A stretch of 64,000 nucleotides of DNA from Methylobacterium sp. C25 (lineage in GTDB: Bacteria; Pseudomonadota; Alphaproteobacteria; Rhizobiales; Beijerinckiaceae): NCBI RefSeq assembly GCF_021352225.1, contig NZ_JAAUVI010000001.1:514464-578463 (forward strand), given 5' to 3'. Positions 35,482 through 45,483 of the stretch are shown one piece after another (position 1 is the stretch's first letter; each line of letters begins with the position of its first letter). Below the pieces are notes generated by a model that was not told where the DNA came from, did not search any database, and saw only the letters and a program-made list of their open reading frames with translations. Position numbers and translations under genes: made by a program.

Positions 35482-36666
35482 TTAGCCTCCTAGCGCCTGC
35501 AGCACCTTGCCGCCGGGACGGCCGGTGAGCGGCATGCCGAGGCTGCGCTCGACGGCCTTGATGGCTTCGCGAGTCTTCTCGCCGACCTTGCCGTCCGGCT
35601 CGCCGACGTCGAAGCCGCGCTTGGTCAGGCGAACCTGGAGATCGCGACGCTCTGCGCGCGAGAGCGGCGGATCGTCGGTCGGCCAGTCGGCCTGCACACC
35701 GGGACGGCCGCGAAGGCGGTCCGAGAGCACGGCGATGGCGAGCCCGTAAGATTCGGCAGCGTTGTAGGAATAGATCGCGTCGAAATTCTTGGTCACCAGA
35801 AAGGCCGGTCCGTTCGCGCCGGCGGGCGCCAGGATACCGACGGGACCGGAGGCTGTGAGCGGGCTGCCATCGGCCTTCGTAACGCCCAAGGCGCTCCAGT
35901 GCCCGACTGGGTGTTTGCGGGTACGGCCGGCGGCGGCGGTGTTGAAGCCGCGCGGCAGGCGGACCTCGTAGCCCCAGCCCATGCCATTCGACCATTTCGC
36001 GGCGCGCAGGAAATTGGCGGTCGAGCCGACGGCATCGGCGGTGGAATCGACGACGTCGCGGCGACCATCGCCGTCGAGGTCGACCGCGAGGCGCTGGTAG
36101 GTCGAGGGCATGAACTGGGTCTGGCCGAAGGCGCCGGCCCAGGAGCCGGTGAGGCGCGAGGGCTCGATGTCGCCGCGCTCGATGATCTTGAGCGTCGCGA
36201 TCAGCTCACCGCGAAAATAGTCGCGACGGCGGCTGCCGGAGCAGGCGAGCGTCGCGAGCGACTGCACCAGCGGCATGGTGCCGAGGTTCTTGCCGAAATT
36301 CGACTCGACACCCCAGACGGCGGCGATGACGTGGCGATCGACGCCGTAGCGCTGCTCGGCGGTGGCGAGCGCCTGTGCATTACGGCGCATGGCGGCCTTG
36401 CCGTCCTCGACGCGCTCGTCGTCGACGAGGGCGGCCATGTAGTCCCAGATCGGCGTCTTGAACTCGGGCTGCTTCTGCGAAAGCTCGATGACCTTGTCGT
36501 CGTATTCGATCCCGCGGGTTGCCGCACGGAAGGTCTGCGCCGAGACGCCGGCCGCTGCGGCCTGATTCTGAATGCCGGCGAGGCAGGAATCGAAGTCGGC
36601 TCGTGCGGGGCTTGCTGCGAGGCCGGCGAAGCAGACGAGGGCGGTGATCGTGGCGCGCGAGGTCAT
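35482..36666 (-). CDS. Lytic murein transglycosylase (MltB type)
   Basis: A 394-residue periplasmic enzyme that cleaves peptidoglycan to 1,6-anhydromuropeptides. A signal peptide (to about residue 23, ASPARA) is followed by the SLT_2/MltB domain; VIAAVWGVESNFG carries the catalytic glutamate and AGAFGQTQFMPSTYQR is the conserved substrate site. A C-terminal peptidoglycan-binding domain (about 330-394, LQVRLTKRGFDVGEPDGKVG) follows. No lipobox cysteine is seen, so it is likely soluble. Confidence 0.92.
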   Translation of the reverse strand: MTSRATITALVCFAGLAASPARADFDSCLAGIQNQAAAAGVSAQTFRAATRGIEYDDKVIELSQKQPEFKTPIWDYMAALVDDERVEDGKAAMRRNAQALATAEQRYGVDRHVIAAVWGVESNFGKNLGTMPLVQSLATLACSGSRRRDYFRGELIATLKIIERGDIEPSRLTGSWAGAFGQTQFMPSTYQRLAVDLDGDGRRDVVDSTADAVGSTANFLRAAKWSNGMGWGYEVRLPRGFNTAAAGRTRKHPVGHWSALGVTKADGSPLTASGPVGILAPAGANGPAFLVTKNFDAIYSYNAAESYGLAIAVLSDRLRGRPGVQADWPTDDPPLSRAERRDLQVRLTKRGFDVGEPDGKVGEKTREAIKAVERSLGMPLTGRPGGKVLQALGG

Positions 36667-36814
36667 CGGAGCGTCTCCTGCCGGCTCTGCCGTCGCCGCA
36701 CTGTCCGACGACGAACCGAAATTCGTTTCGTCGGATCGTGCTCTGGCTATTCCGCAGATTTAAGGCGCCCGGATGGTAAAGACTTCTCTAACGAAATCTT
36801 CTCGAACTCCGGTC

Positions 36815-37417
36815 TCAGGCCCAGCCCCGCTCCGCGAGCTTGGCCTCGTAGCCGGAGATCGCCGCGCCACGCTCCAGGGTCAGGCCGATCTCGTCGAGAC
36901 CGTTGAGCAGACTGTGCTTGCGCGCCTCGTCGATGTCGAAATGCAGCGTGCCGCCATCCGGCCCCTTGATGGTCTGGGCGGCGAGGTCGACGGTAAGCGT
37001 CGCGTTGGCGCCGCGCTCAGCATCCTCAAACAGTTTTTCCAGATCTTCCGGCGAGACGACGATCGCGAGGATGCCGTTCTTGGCGCAGTTGTTGAAGAAG
37101 ATGTCGGCGAAGCTCGTCGAGATGACGCAGCGTATGCCGAAATCGGCGAGCGCCCAGGGCGCATGCTCACGCGACGATCCGCATCCGAAATTGTCGCCAG
37201 CCACCAGGATCTTGGACTGGCGGTAGGCCGGCTTGTTCAGGATGAAGTCCGGGTTCTCCGAGCCGTCGTCCCGGTAGCGCATCTCCGAAAACAGGCCCTT
37301 GCCGAGGCCGGAGCGCTTGATGGTCTTGAGATACTGTTTCGGAATGATGCGGTCGGTATCGACGTTGATGATGCGCATGGGGGCGGCAACGCCCTCCAGA
37401 GTCGTGAACTTGTCCAT
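36815..37417 (-). CDS. leuD: 3-isopropylmalate dehydratase small subunit
   Basis: A 200-residue subunit completing the aconitase-like active site of LeuCD, which isomerises 2- to 3-isopropylmalate in leucine synthesis. [13 protein letters not shown] and [15 protein letters not shown] are the signature blocks. In many Rhizobiales leuC lies between rplS and leuD; here a lytic transglycosylase occupies that place and leuC is outside the window. Confidence 0.95.
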   Translation of the reverse strand: MDKFTTLEGVAAPMRIINVDTDRIIPKQYLKTIKRSGLGKGLFSEMRYRDDGSENPDFILNKPAYRQSKILVAGDNFGCGSSREHAPWALADFGIRCVISTSFADIFFNNCAKNGILAIVVSPEDLEKLFEDAERGANATLTVDLAAQTIKGPDGGTLHFDIDEARKHSLLNGLDEIGLTLERGAAISGYEAKLAERGWA

Positions 37418-37506
37418 GATCGTCGCCGTCGTGACTGTCGTCGGCTCGCGCCGTTCTGAACCCGCCTTCTAGCAGCGCGCCGAGGCCGTCGGAAGCCGCC
37501 CTCGGC

Positions 37507-38355
37507 TCACGCGTTCTTGCCGAGGATCGCGGCTTTCTCCTCGTCCGTCAGGACGAGCGGGCGGAAATCGGTGGCGACGAGCAACGCGCCCTTCGGGCTG
37601 GTCAGGGCGAGAAGTCGCGTCCCCTGTGGGTCGAGCGAGATCGGCTCGCGATAGCGCGACTTTCGATCGTAGACGCCCGGATTCGCCGGCACGATCCCCA
37701 GCCGCTGCTTGGAACGACGCAACCCCTCCGGCCCGTCGACTTCGAAAGTGATCTCGCGCGCATATTCGGGGTTCTTGACGTAGCGCGAGGCGATCACGCG
37801 CGCCGCGACGGGCTGGGGATCCTTGACCAGGATGCGCCACAGCCGGGCCTCGCGAAGCGCCATCCAGACGCCGAAGGCGATCACGGCGCTGAGAAAGGCC
37901 AACCCACCCGTCAACTCGGCGACGGCGATCCAACGCTCCGCAGCGGCGTCGACCATGGCGTTGAGCGCGAGGCTGCGTGGATCGGCCGGGTCGACTTTGG
38001 CGACCGGGCGAGGGAGCGGGTTGTCGAGACCGCCGAAGACCAGCGCCGACACTTCCGTCTCCTCGCTCTTGCCTGGCGAAGGCTCGTAGCTCACCGTGAG
38101 ACTGCACTGCGCGGCGAGGAGGAGATTGCTGCGGCAACCTCCGCGGACGTCCTTCACCGCAACCAGGCGGCCCTCCTTCCAGATCCGCTGATCCTGTAGA
38201 ATCTCGCGCGACTGGCTGATGCCGATGAATGCGGCTCCGGCAAGCGAGGCGACGACCATGAACGCGCCGAAGTAGAGGGCGCCCTGGGCGCGCCAGCCGG
38301 CCTTCAGCGCGATCGGTCGCCGGGGAAAGGCCGCGAGCGGAGCGCTGTCCGTCAT
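37507..38355 (-). CDS. Hypothetical membrane protein, DUF3592-like
   Basis: A 282-residue protein with two membrane helices (about residues 28-47 and 148-168). Between them is a roughly 95-residue extracytoplasmic domain with paired cysteines (GGCRSNLLLAAQCSLTVSYEP); a second, similar beta-rich domain (ARVIASRYVKNPEYAREITFEV) follows the second helix on the cytoplasmic side. The pattern recalls DUF3592 proteins, but I am not certain. No functional clue comes from the neighbours. Confidence 0.55.
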   Translation of the reverse strand: MTDSAPLAAFPRRPIALKAGWRAQGALYFGAFMVVASLAGAAFIGISQSREILQDQRIWKEGRLVAVKDVRGGCRSNLLLAAQCSLTVSYEPSPGKSEETEVSALVFGGLDNPLPRPVAKVDPADPRSLALNAMVDAAAERWIAVAELTGGLAFLSAVIAFGVWMALREARLWRILVKDPQPVAARVIASRYVKNPEYAREITFEVDGPEGLRRSKQRLGIVPANPGVYDRKSRYREPISLDPQGTRLLALTSPKGALLVATDFRPLVLTDEEKAAILGKNA

Positions 38356-38412
38356 GTTTCGGTCTCAAGAACAGTATTCGGAAGGGGCCCAAGGCCGGCG
38401 GGATCAAGACCT

Positions 38413-38616
38413 GTGACCGACCGAACCGTCGAGGACCCCATGTCCGACTCGTCCAACACCTTCAAGAAGGCACCGAAGCGCAAAGGCGACAAAGGCCGTC
38501 GGGTCACGATGTCGCCAGAGATGAAGCAGGCCTATGCCGATCTCATCACCAAGCGTGGGGAAGAGGAGGAGACGTATAAGCGCCACCTCCCGCAGAACGA
38601 GACCGGCAAGCGCTGA
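38413..38616 (+). CDS. Hypothetical small basic protein
   Basis: A 67-residue frame (or 58 residues from the ATG at 38440, MSDSSNTFKKAPKRKGDKG). It is lysine/arginine- and glutamate-rich, with KGRRVTMSPEMKQAYADLI in the middle, probably a helical nucleic-acid- or protein-binding peptide. It lies divergent to the DUF3592-like gene. No family recognised. Confidence 0.5.
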   Translation: MTDRTVEDPMSDSSNTFKKAPKRKGDKGRRVTMSPEMKQAYADLITKRGEEEETYKRHLPQNETGKR

Positions 38617-38707
38617 GACACCGGGTCTCGATCACGGCTTTGCTTCACCAAGTCGTGCATTGAGGCATCGAAAGTGCCGTGCCACCGCTCCGCTTGCCGA
38701 GTGATCC

Positions 38708-39142
38708 ATGATCGCTCGTGATCGGAGGACGAGACAGCCTGTGACCGCGCCTGGGCAACACCCATCGACCGTCGAAGAGCTCAACGAAGCGCTGCGGCTC
38801 TACCGCCGAACCGTCCTCACGGTCATCGCGCTGGGTGTTCTGGGCCTTCCGGCTTGCTGGGGCCTCAGCATTCTCGGCACCTGGCTGAAGCCGCCCTATG
38901 GCCTCTACATCTACGGCGAGAGTCTCGCGACATGGGGCCTGATCGTGGTCGTCGGACTGCTGATCGCACAGCTCTGGTGGGGCGGCCGTCAGATCGGGCG
39001 CATCCTCAGCGACCCGGTGACGAGCGCCGCGCCCGCGATCGGCGTGATGACAGCACAAACGGTCATCGCCCAGCGCGCGCACGCAATGGGCATGAAATGG
39101 ACTGGCTTCTTCGGAGACCTGCAACCCGTCCGCAAAGGCTGA
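38708..39142 (+). CDS. Hypothetical two-helix membrane protein
   Basis: Up to 144 residues with two membrane helices (about residues 36-58 and 75-95 of the longer form) and a C-terminal polar tail containing GMKWTGFFGD. A GTG at 38741 (VTAPGQHPSTVEELNEALRL) with GGAGGA upstream is an equally good start. No family recognised. The stop is 34 bp from the convergent ccr stop, with a hairpin (CCGTCCGC/GCGGACGG, 39126-39157) at the junction. Confidence 0.55.
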   Translation: MIARDRRTRQPVTAPGQHPSTVEELNEALRLYRRTVLTVIALGVLGLPACWGLSILGTWLKPPYGLYIYGESLATWGLIVVVGLLIAQLWWGGRQIGRILSDPVTSAAPAIGVMTAQTVIAQRAHAMGMKWTGFFGDLQPVRKG

Positions 39143-39157
39143 TCGCCTCGCGGACGG
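39126..39157. terminator. Hairpin at ccr 3' junction
   Basis: CCGTCCGC (39126-39133) pairs with GCGGACGG (39150-39157) around a 16-base loop overlapping the last codons of the small membrane-protein gene, between two convergent genes. No T-run; function as terminator is tentative. Confidence 0.35.
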
Positions 39158-39176
39158 ATGTGTTGGCGCGAAGGCC

Positions 39177-40481
39177 TCAGACCGCCTTCTTCGGGCCGGC
39201 CTCGATCACGTCCTCGACGGTGCGCAGTCCGGCCTTGGTCGCGTTGACGAGGCAGGCCATGTTGCCCGGCGGGTGCTGGTTCTTCCACATCTTGGTGTGG
39301 GCCTCCGGGATCTTCTCCCAGGGGTAGACCTCGCTCATGCACGGGTCGACGCGGCGGTCGATCACGAAGCGGTTGGCCGAGGCCGCCTGCTTGAGGTGGG
39401 CGAAGTGCGAGCCCTGGATACGCTTCTGGCGCATCCAGACGTAGCGGGCGTCGAAGGTGATGTTGTAGCCCGTGGTGCCGGCGCAGAACACGACCATGCC
39501 ACCGCGCTTCACCACAAGGCAGGAGACCGGGAAGGTCGATTCGCCCGGGTGCTCGAACACCATGTCGACGTCCTTGCCCTTGCCGGTGATCTCCCAGATC
39601 GCCTTGCCGAACTTGCGGGCTTCCTTGAGCCAGACGTTGTATTCTTCGGAGTTCACCTTGGGCATCTGGCCCCAGCAGTTGAAGTCCTTGCGGTTGATGA
39701 CGCCCTTGGCACCGAGGCTCATCACGTAGTCGCGCTTCGATTCGTCCGAGATCACGCCGATGGCGTTCGCGCCCGAAGCCGCGATGAGCTGCACGGCGAA
39801 CACGCCGAGACCGCCCGAGGCGCCCCAGACGAGGACGTTGTCGGAGGGCTTCAGCTGGTGCGGCGTATGGCCGAACAGCATGCGGTAGGCCGTGGCGAGC
39901 GTCAGCGTATAGCAGGCCGCTTCTTCCCAGGTGAGGTGCTTCGGGCGCGGCATCAGCTGGCGCGACTGCACCCGGCAGAACTGCGCGAAGGAGCCGTCCG
40001 GCGTCTCGTAGCCCCAGATGCGCTGGGAGTTCGAGAACATCGGGTCGCCGCCGTTGCACTCCTCGTCGTCGCCGTCGTCCTGGTTGCAGTGGATGACGAC
40101 CTCGTCGCCGACCTTCCACAGCTTCACCTTGGAGCCGACCGCCCAGACGATGCCCGAGGCATCGGAGCCGCCGATATGGATGTCGCACTTGTGCGAATCC
40201 ATCGGCGAGACCGGCTCACCGAGCGAACCCCACACGTGGTTATAGTTGATGCCGGCAGCCATCACGTAGACGAGCACGTCGTCGTCGCCGAGCGACCAGG
40301 TCGGGACGACCTCGACCTCATTGGCGCTCTCCGGCGGCCCGTGGCGGTCCTTGCGAACCACCCAGGCGTACATGTTCTTCGGCACGTGGCCGAGCGGCGG
40401 GACCTCGCCGAGATCATAGAGGTCCTTTTTCTCGGTGGACCCACCCGTCCAGGTTTGGGTCACCGCTGCGCTCGATGCCAT
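39177..40481 (-). CDS. ccr: Crotonyl-CoA carboxylase/reductase
   Basis: A 434-residue medium-chain dehydrogenase/reductase that reductively carboxylates crotonyl-CoA with CO2 and NADPH to (2S)-ethylmalonyl-CoA, the defining step of the ethylmalonyl-CoA pathway for acetyl-CoA assimilation and glyoxylate regeneration in serine-cycle methylotrophs. The sequence has GINYNHVWGSLGEPVSP, the NADP fold VWGASGGLGVFAVQL near residue 220, and the Ccr-specific FNCWGQMPKVNSEEYNVW insertion. SD GAGGAG lies 7 bp before the ATG. A candidate promoter with a palindromic -10 region is listed separately. Confidence 0.95.
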   Translation of the reverse strand: MASSAAVTQTWTGGSTEKKDLYDLGEVPPLGHVPKNMYAWVVRKDRHGPPESANEVEVVPTWSLGDDDVLVYVMAAGINYNHVWGSLGEPVSPMDSHKCDIHIGGSDASGIVWAVGSKVKLWKVGDEVVIHCNQDDGDDEECNGGDPMFSNSQRIWGYETPDGSFAQFCRVQSRQLMPRPKHLTWEEAACYTLTLATAYRMLFGHTPHQLKPSDNVLVWGASGGLGVFAVQLIAASGANAIGVISDESKRDYVMSLGAKGVINRKDFNCWGQMPKVNSEEYNVWLKEARKFGKAIWEITGKGKDVDMVFEHPGESTFPVSCLVVKRGGMVVFCAGTTGYNITFDARYVWMRQKRIQGSHFAHLKQAASANRFVIDRRVDPCMSEVYPWEKIPEAHTKMWKNQHPPGNMACLVNATKAGLRTVEDVIEAGPKKAV

Positions 40482-40510
40482 CTTGGCACTCCTCAGGTAC
40501 GAAGTTTCGC

Positions 40511-40542
40511 GTCGCTATAGCGACGTTACCGAGGGTGTCCAA
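40511..40542 (-). promoter_or_regulatory. Candidate ccr promoter with palindromic operator
   Basis: On the minus strand TTGGAC (40542-40537) and TATAGC (40519-40514) are 17 bp apart, predicting a start near 40507 and a roughly 25-base leader with the GAGGAG site. GTCGCTATAGCGAC (40511-40524) is a perfect 14-bp palindrome covering the -10. A TetR-type activator, CcrR, controls ccr in M. extorquens AM1; whether this palindrome is its site is unknown. Confidence 0.5.
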
Positions 40543-40702
40543 GGGGGCCAAAGGGCTAAGGATAGACGGCAATCCACGTAATCGGGCGTCGCCCGAGACG
40601 AGCGGCAAATGAATACAAAATTATCCCCAAAATCAGGGAGAGTTGCGACGCAACGGCAACATGACGAAAGCCGAAACCGCAGCCAGCGGCTTCGCTAATC
40701 AG

Positions 40703-40981
40703 TCACCGGATCGGCTGAGCCCGATACGCTGATCTTCGCGCATGCTCGAATTTCGACCACGTGCGATCCCCACGCGCAAGCGAGCCAGTGGTCGCCGGCT
40801 GCAACATCGACACGGGATCACCGGCGAGTGTGCGGCCTTGAGGGATCGGCGGGCCTGCCGTCGCGCCGAGCGACGCCGCAACACTACCGGTCGAACCGTA
40901 GCCCTGCGCGTTGGCGGTGGAGATGGTCGCGCCGGTGGCAATCGCCGCGACGGCGGTCAGAACGAGGATACGCTGGCTCAT
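40703..40981 (-). CDS. Small exported hypothetical protein
   Basis: A 92-residue protein. The ATG at 40981 gives the signal peptide MSQRILVLTAVAAIATGATISTANAQG, then a short Gly/Ser/Pro-rich mature part with GRTLAGDPVSMLQP. AGCGGAGCTGTCC before the ATG includes a GGAG site. The product is probably periplasmic. Same strand as ccr with 221 bp between, too far for clear coupling. No family recognised. Confidence 0.6.
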   Translation of the reverse strand: MSQRILVLTAVAAIATGATISTANAQGYGSTGSVAASLGATAGPPIPQGRTLAGDPVSMLQPATTGSLARGDRTWSKFEHARRSAYRAQPIR

Positions 40982-41122
40982 GGACAGCTCCGCTTCGATG
41001 TCACTGGCCGATGATGCGATCGGGACCAGCTGAGATGTGAAGCGGATCTGGGACGGCATGGCGTCATTCAAAGTGCGGCGCAACACATCATGCTGCGCGG
41101 CACTCTCAAGCCGAATGGCTTG

Positions 41123-42634
41123 CTAGATGCTGCCGGGCCCCTTGGCGAGGCCGAACAGCGTGAAGAGGTCGCAGGAGAACTTGGCGCCGAGCACGAAGGC
41201 GTCCGGGATGGGCTTGGGCCGGAACGGAAAGCGGGTCTGGTCCGGGTTGACGATGTACTGGAGTTGCGGCGTCAGGCGGGCGGCCGGCGAGAGCTGGATG
41301 CCGTAGTTCAGTTCCATCATGATCTGTTGGGTGGCGATGTCGCGCGGGTCGAGCCCTTGAGAGGCACGGGCCGCCCGGATGTTGGCGAGGCCGAGCGACG
41401 AGTATTTCTGGACCGAGACCACGAAACCGACGGTATCGAAGGGACGGTCCGCAAAGGTGCCGGTCTCCACGGCACCGAGTTCGAGGAAGTAGTCCTGAGT
41501 CTGGCGGCCGCCAGTCGACTTCATCGCCACGCCGAACAGGCTCAAGCCCTGCGGCTGCGTCGGATCCGGCCGCCAGACCATCTGGTCGAACCGCGCGTAG
41601 ACGAGCGAGCGGCCGAATTGCGTGAACGGATCGAGCCCCGAGAACAGAGAAGAGCCTCCAAGGACGTCGCGCACCGGGTCATTGTACTTCGAACGGTCGA
41701 CCACGGCGCCGATCCCGTAATTGCGCGGCATCAGGTCGTTGTCGAAGGTCGTCGAGTAGCCGACCTCCATCGGGATGACCGCGCCCGTCGCGCCGCGAGT
41801 GGACCAGTCGATGCCGTTGTCGGTCGACAGCAGCAGGTTCGGGTTCACCTCGTAGGCGCCGATATGGACAAAGAATTTGCGCTCGTCATCGATCCAGAGC
41901 TTGGCGTGGCCGGCCCAGCTCGAAGTCGGGAAGTAGGTGAAGTTCGTGGTCTTGAAGGTGAAGGTCGGCGAGCCGCAGGTCGCGTTGTTCTGGAAGTTGC
42001 AATAGAGCGGCGAGCCGAGGAAGGCGCCCTGCCCGTTCAGGCGCCCGACCTCGAAATCCAGCCGGTTGTCGAACAGCTTCTGCTGCCAGCTGAGCTGGGT
42101 CAGCCGCGCCGTCTGCCCGCCGCCGTAGATTTCCTGCACCGATGTGTCGTTGCCGATGAAGTCGTTGGACAGGCTGCGGCCGTGGCGCTGGGTGACGATG
42201 GAGTGGAGCGAGGCGCCCTCGATCCCAGCGAGCCGGTTCAGGTCAGCGTCGATGCCGAAGAAGATCTGCGCCGAATAGGCCGTGCCCTGCCGGATGCCGC
42301 CGATCGGGTTGGCAGCGGATTCGCTCGTGTAGTTGAGCAGGAAGGTCAGGCCGTTGCCGAGATCGAAGGTGCCCGGCGGCAACTTCGCAGGCGCGGCGGT
42401 CTGGCCCTGCCGAGAGGCGTTGCCCTGGGCACTGTCAGCAGCGGCGATGCCCTGGCTCTGGCCGCCCCGCGCCGAACGCGGTCTCGCGGCCCGCGCCCTG
42501 GCCGGCCCGGGCTTCGGCCGGACGATCGGCGCCTCGGCCCCAGGCGCCCCCGGGGAAGCAGGCTGAGCCGACGCGGGCGTCATGGCGATCGCACAGAGTC
42601 CAAAGGCGGATAGACCCGTGAGAAACGCCTTCAT
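41123..42634 (-). CDS. OprB-type carbohydrate porin
   Basis: A 503-residue outer-membrane protein. The ATG at 42634 gives the signal peptide [24 protein letters not shown]. An Ala/Pro/Arg-rich linker of about 60 residues precedes the barrel, whose features include [49 protein letters not shown] and a late [29 protein letters not shown], matching OprB. OprB proteins pass sugars or other small polar molecules. A second relative is encoded at 61232-62710. Divergent from proB. Confidence 0.85.
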   Translation of the reverse strand: MKAFLTGLSAFGLCAIAMTPASAQPASPGAPGAEAPIVRPKPGPARARAARPRSARGGQSQGIAAADSAQGNASRQGQTAAPAKLPPGTFDLGNGLTFLLNYTSESAANPIGGIRQGTAYSAQIFFGIDADLNRLAGIEGASLHSIVTQRHGRSLSNDFIGNDTSVQEIYGGGQTARLTQLSWQQKLFDNRLDFEVGRLNGQGAFLGSPLYCNFQNNATCGSPTFTFKTTNFTYFPTSSWAGHAKLWIDDERKFFVHIGAYEVNPNLLLSTDNGIDWSTRGATGAVIPMEVGYSTTFDNDLMPRNYGIGAVVDRSKYNDPVRDVLGGSSLFSGLDPFTQFGRSLVYARFDQMVWRPDPTQPQGLSLFGVAMKSTGGRQTQDYFLELGAVETGTFADRPFDTVGFVVSVQKYSSLGLANIRAARASQGLDPRDIATQQIMMELNYGIQLSPAARLTPQLQYIVNPDQTRFPFRPKPIPDAFVLGAKFSCDLFTLFGLAKGPGSI

Positions 42635-42892
42635 CGCATCGCTCCCATCACTTCGTATCGTGCGGGCCGATCTCCGCCGGCGCTCGAATTTATTAACATG
42701 CCGCAATCGCGGCTGAACACGCCGCCGGAGCGATACGAACGAAATGCAAAATTATTCCGGTTCGCCTGTGCCCTGAACGCCTCAAGCGCAGCCTGTGTGA
42801 CCACGCCGCAATCCTGTCCTCTGCTGTTCAAGCCCTGCGAGTTCGTGCAAACGGGAAGCGTCCCCTCCGCCTCCACTCGCCTGCATCCTCTC

Positions 42893-44029
42893 GTGTCGAC
42901 ACCTGCCCTCGAAGATTTCCGACGCGTCGTCATCAAGGTTGGCTCCGCCCTGCTCGTCGACAGCAGCCGAGGGCGCCTGCGCCATGCCTGGCTCGCGGCG
43001 CTTGCCGAAGACATCGCAGAGCTGCATGCGTCAGGCGTCGACGTCGCCGTGGTGTCCTCCGGTGCCATCGCGCTGGGGCGTACCGTGCTCGGCCTGCCAC
43101 CCGGCCTCCTGCGGCTGGAGGAGAGCCAGGCTTCGGCAGCGGTGGGGCAGATCGCGCTCGCCCGGCATTGGACCGAGGCACTCGGGCATCACGACATCGT
43201 CGCAGGCCAGATCCTGGTGACGCCGCGCGACACCGAAGAGCGCCGCCGCTACCTGAATGCGCGCGCCACCGTCCAGAAGCTGCTGGAGGTGCGCGCCGTG
43301 CCCGTCGTCAACGAGAACGACACCGTCGCCACCGTCGAGATCCGTTACGGCGACAACGACCGCCTCGCCGCTCGCGTCGCCACCATGATCGGCGCCGACG
43401 TGCTGGTGCTCTTCTCCGATGTCGACGGGCTCTACACTGCGCCGCCACATACCGATCCGAATGCACAACACCTGCCTGTGATCGACCGGATCACGCCCGA
43501 GATCGAGGCGATGGCTGGCGGACCGGCCTCCGAGCTTTCGCGAGGCGGCATGCGCACCAAGGTCGAGGCTGCCAAGATCGCGGTGGCCGGCGGCACGCAC
43601 ATGGTCATCGCCGACGGCCGCGGAAAAAACCCGTTGCGCGCCATCCGCGAGGGGAAGCGCTCTTCCTGGTTCCTCTCGGCCTCCACCCCGACGGCGGCTC
43701 GGAAAACCTGGATCGCCGGGGCGTTGGAGCCGAGCGGCGCGCTCGTCATCGACGATGGCGCCGCTCGCGCCTTGCAGAGCGGCGCAAGCCTGCTGCCCGT
43801 CGGCGTCACCGCCGTCGAGGGCGCCTTCGGCAAGGGTGACGCCGTGCTGATCCGCGACAAGTCCGGCCGCGTGCTCGCCCGCGGCCTCGTCTCCTTCGAC
43901 AGCACCGAGGCCCAGCTCATCATCGGTCGGCCGAGCCGCGAGATCGCCGAGCTGCTCGGCTATTCGGGCCGCAGCGAGATCGTCCATCGCGACGACATGG
44001 CGACGGTCGGCCAGATCAATCCTGTCTGA
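42893..44029 (+). CDS. proB: Glutamate 5-kinase
   Basis: A 378-residue enzyme that phosphorylates glutamate as the first step of proline synthesis and is usually feedback-inhibited by proline. [15 protein letters not shown] opens the amino-acid kinase domain, [10 protein letters not shown] and [23 protein letters not shown] carry the active site, and residues from about 285 form a PUA domain. GTG at 42893 starts the homologous part; the longer frame from 42698 has no family resemblance. No strong ribosome-binding site is seen, so a GTG at 42845 is possible. Confidence 0.93.
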   Translation: MSTPALEDFRRVVIKVGSALLVDSSRGRLRHAWLAALAEDIAELHASGVDVAVVSSGAIALGRTVLGLPPGLLRLEESQASAAVGQIALARHWTEALGHHDIVAGQILVTPRDTEERRRYLNARATVQKLLEVRAVPVVNENDTVATVEIRYGDNDRLAARVATMIGADVLVLFSDVDGLYTAPPHTDPNAQHLPVIDRITPEIEAMAGGPASELSRGGMRTKVEAAKIAVAGGTHMVIADGRGKNPLRAIREGKRSSWFLSASTPTAARKTWIAGALEPSGALVIDDGAARALQSGASLLPVGVTAVEGAFGKGDAVLIRDKSGRVLARGLVSFDSTEAQLIIGRPSREIAELLGYSGRSEIVHRDDMATVGQINPV

Positions 44030-44162
44030 GGCTCCGCGCTGGGCGCAACGGTGCCGTCCCCGGCCTAGGCGCTCCTGGACTTGTTGGGAAAACACCCCAC
44101 GTGCGATGAGACAGCGAAATATCCTGCGCAACGCACGCGCCACCGATGATGGAAACGGGACA

Positions 44163-45464
44163 GTGCCTGTTCTGAACCTGCGCTCCGAACTCGCGGACGC
44201 CGACGACCTGCCCACACAGATGGCCGAGATCGGCCGCCGGGCTCGCGCTGCGACGCGCGGCATGGCACTCGCGTCCGCTCAGACCAAGGACAATGCGTTG
44301 CGCGCCATCGCCGAGCGCATCCGCATCAACGCCGCCGAGATTCTTCGCGAGAACGCGCGCGATGTCAGCGCCGCCAAGGCGGCGGGACAGTCCAACGCCA
44401 TCATCGACCGGCTCACCCTCGACGAGCGCCGAGTCGCCGGCATCGCCGAAGCGGTGGCCCAGGTCGGAGCGCTGCCCGATCCGATCGGGCGCCAGCTCGC
44501 CGCCTTCGAACGGCCGAACGGCTTGATGATCGAACGCATCGCCGTACCGCTCGGCGTCGTCGGCGTGATCTTCGAAAGTCGGCCCAACGTCACGGCCGAT
44601 GCCGGGGCGCTCTGCCTCAAGGCCGGCAACGCCGCGATCCTGCGCGCCGGCTCCGATTCGCACCGGACCGCGACGGTGATCGCCCGCGCCATGAGCGAGG
44701 GCCTCGCCCAGACCGGCCTGCCGGCGGACGCGATCCAGCTCGTGCCGACTCGCGACCGCGCCGCGGTCGGCCTGATGCTGTCCGGCCTCGATGGCTCGAT
44801 CGACGTGATCGTGCCGCGCGGCGGCCGCAGCCTCGTCGAACGTGTCCAGGCCGAGGCGCGAGTGCCGGTCTTCGCCCATCTCGACGGCATCAACCATGTC
44901 TATGTCGCGGCCGGCGCCGATCTCGACATGGCCCGCACGCTGCTCCTCAACAGCAAGATGCGCCGCACCGGCGTCTGCGGCGCGGCCGAGACGTTGCTCG
45001 TCGACAAGGCGGTCGCCGAGACGCACCTCAAGCCGCTGGTCGAGGCCCTGCTCGAGTCCGGCTGCGCCGTGCGGGGCGACGAGGCAGTGCGCGCAGTCGA
45101 TTCCCGTGTCACGGCGGCGGACGAAGCCGACTGGCACACCGAGTATCTCGACGCGATCATCGCGGCGCGTGTCGTCGACGGTCTCGACGCCGCGATCGAC
45201 CACATCGAGTCCTACGGCTCGCATCACACCGACTGCATCGTCACCGACGACGCGGAGGCGGCCACCCGCTTCCTGGCCGAGGTCGATTCTGCGATCGTTA
45301 CCCACAATGCCTCGACGCAGTTCGCCGATGGCGGCGAGTTCGGCTTTGGTGCCGAAATCGGCATCGCCACGGGCCGGATGCACGCGCGCGGTCCGGTCGG
45401 CGTCGAACAGCTCACCACCTTCAAGTACCGCGTCCACGGCAACGGGCAGACGCGTCCGGTCTGA
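44163..45464 (+). CDS. proA: Glutamate-5-semialdehyde dehydrogenase (gamma-glutamyl phosphate reductase)
   Basis: A 433-residue NADPH enzyme reducing gamma-glutamyl phosphate, next step after Pro[15 protein letters not shown] contains the catalytic cysteine; [22 protein letters not shown] and [18 protein letters not shown] are conserved. GTG at 44163 ([15 protein letters not shown]) gives normal family length; ATG at 44106 would add 19 residues. 133 bp after proB, 19 bp before nadD. Confidence 0.95.
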   Translation: MPVLNLRSELADADDLPTQMAEIGRRARAATRGMALASAQTKDNALRAIAERIRINAAEILRENARDVSAAKAAGQSNAIIDRLTLDERRVAGIAEAVAQVGALPDPIGRQLAAFERPNGLMIERIAVPLGVVGVIFESRPNVTADAGALCLKAGNAAILRAGSDSHRTATVIARAMSEGLAQTGLPADAIQLVPTRDRAAVGLMLSGLDGSIDVIVPRGGRSLVERVQAEARVPVFAHLDGINHVYVAAGADLDMARTLLLNSKMRRTGVCGAAETLLVDKAVAETHLKPLVEALLESGCAVRGDEAVRAVDSRVTAADEADWHTEYLDAIIAARVVDGLDAAIDHIESYGSHHTDCIVTDDAEAATRFLAEVDSAIVTHNASTQFADGGEFGFGAEIGIATGRMHARGPVGVEQLTTFKYRVHGNGQTRPV

Positions 45465-45483
45465 CGCGTTGCGACGACAGGCA

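Noticed and set aside
42698..42892. 65-residue N-terminal extension of ProB
   Set aside because: The extension shows no ProB resemblance, the region is AT-richer and probably holds divergent promoters for proB and the porin.
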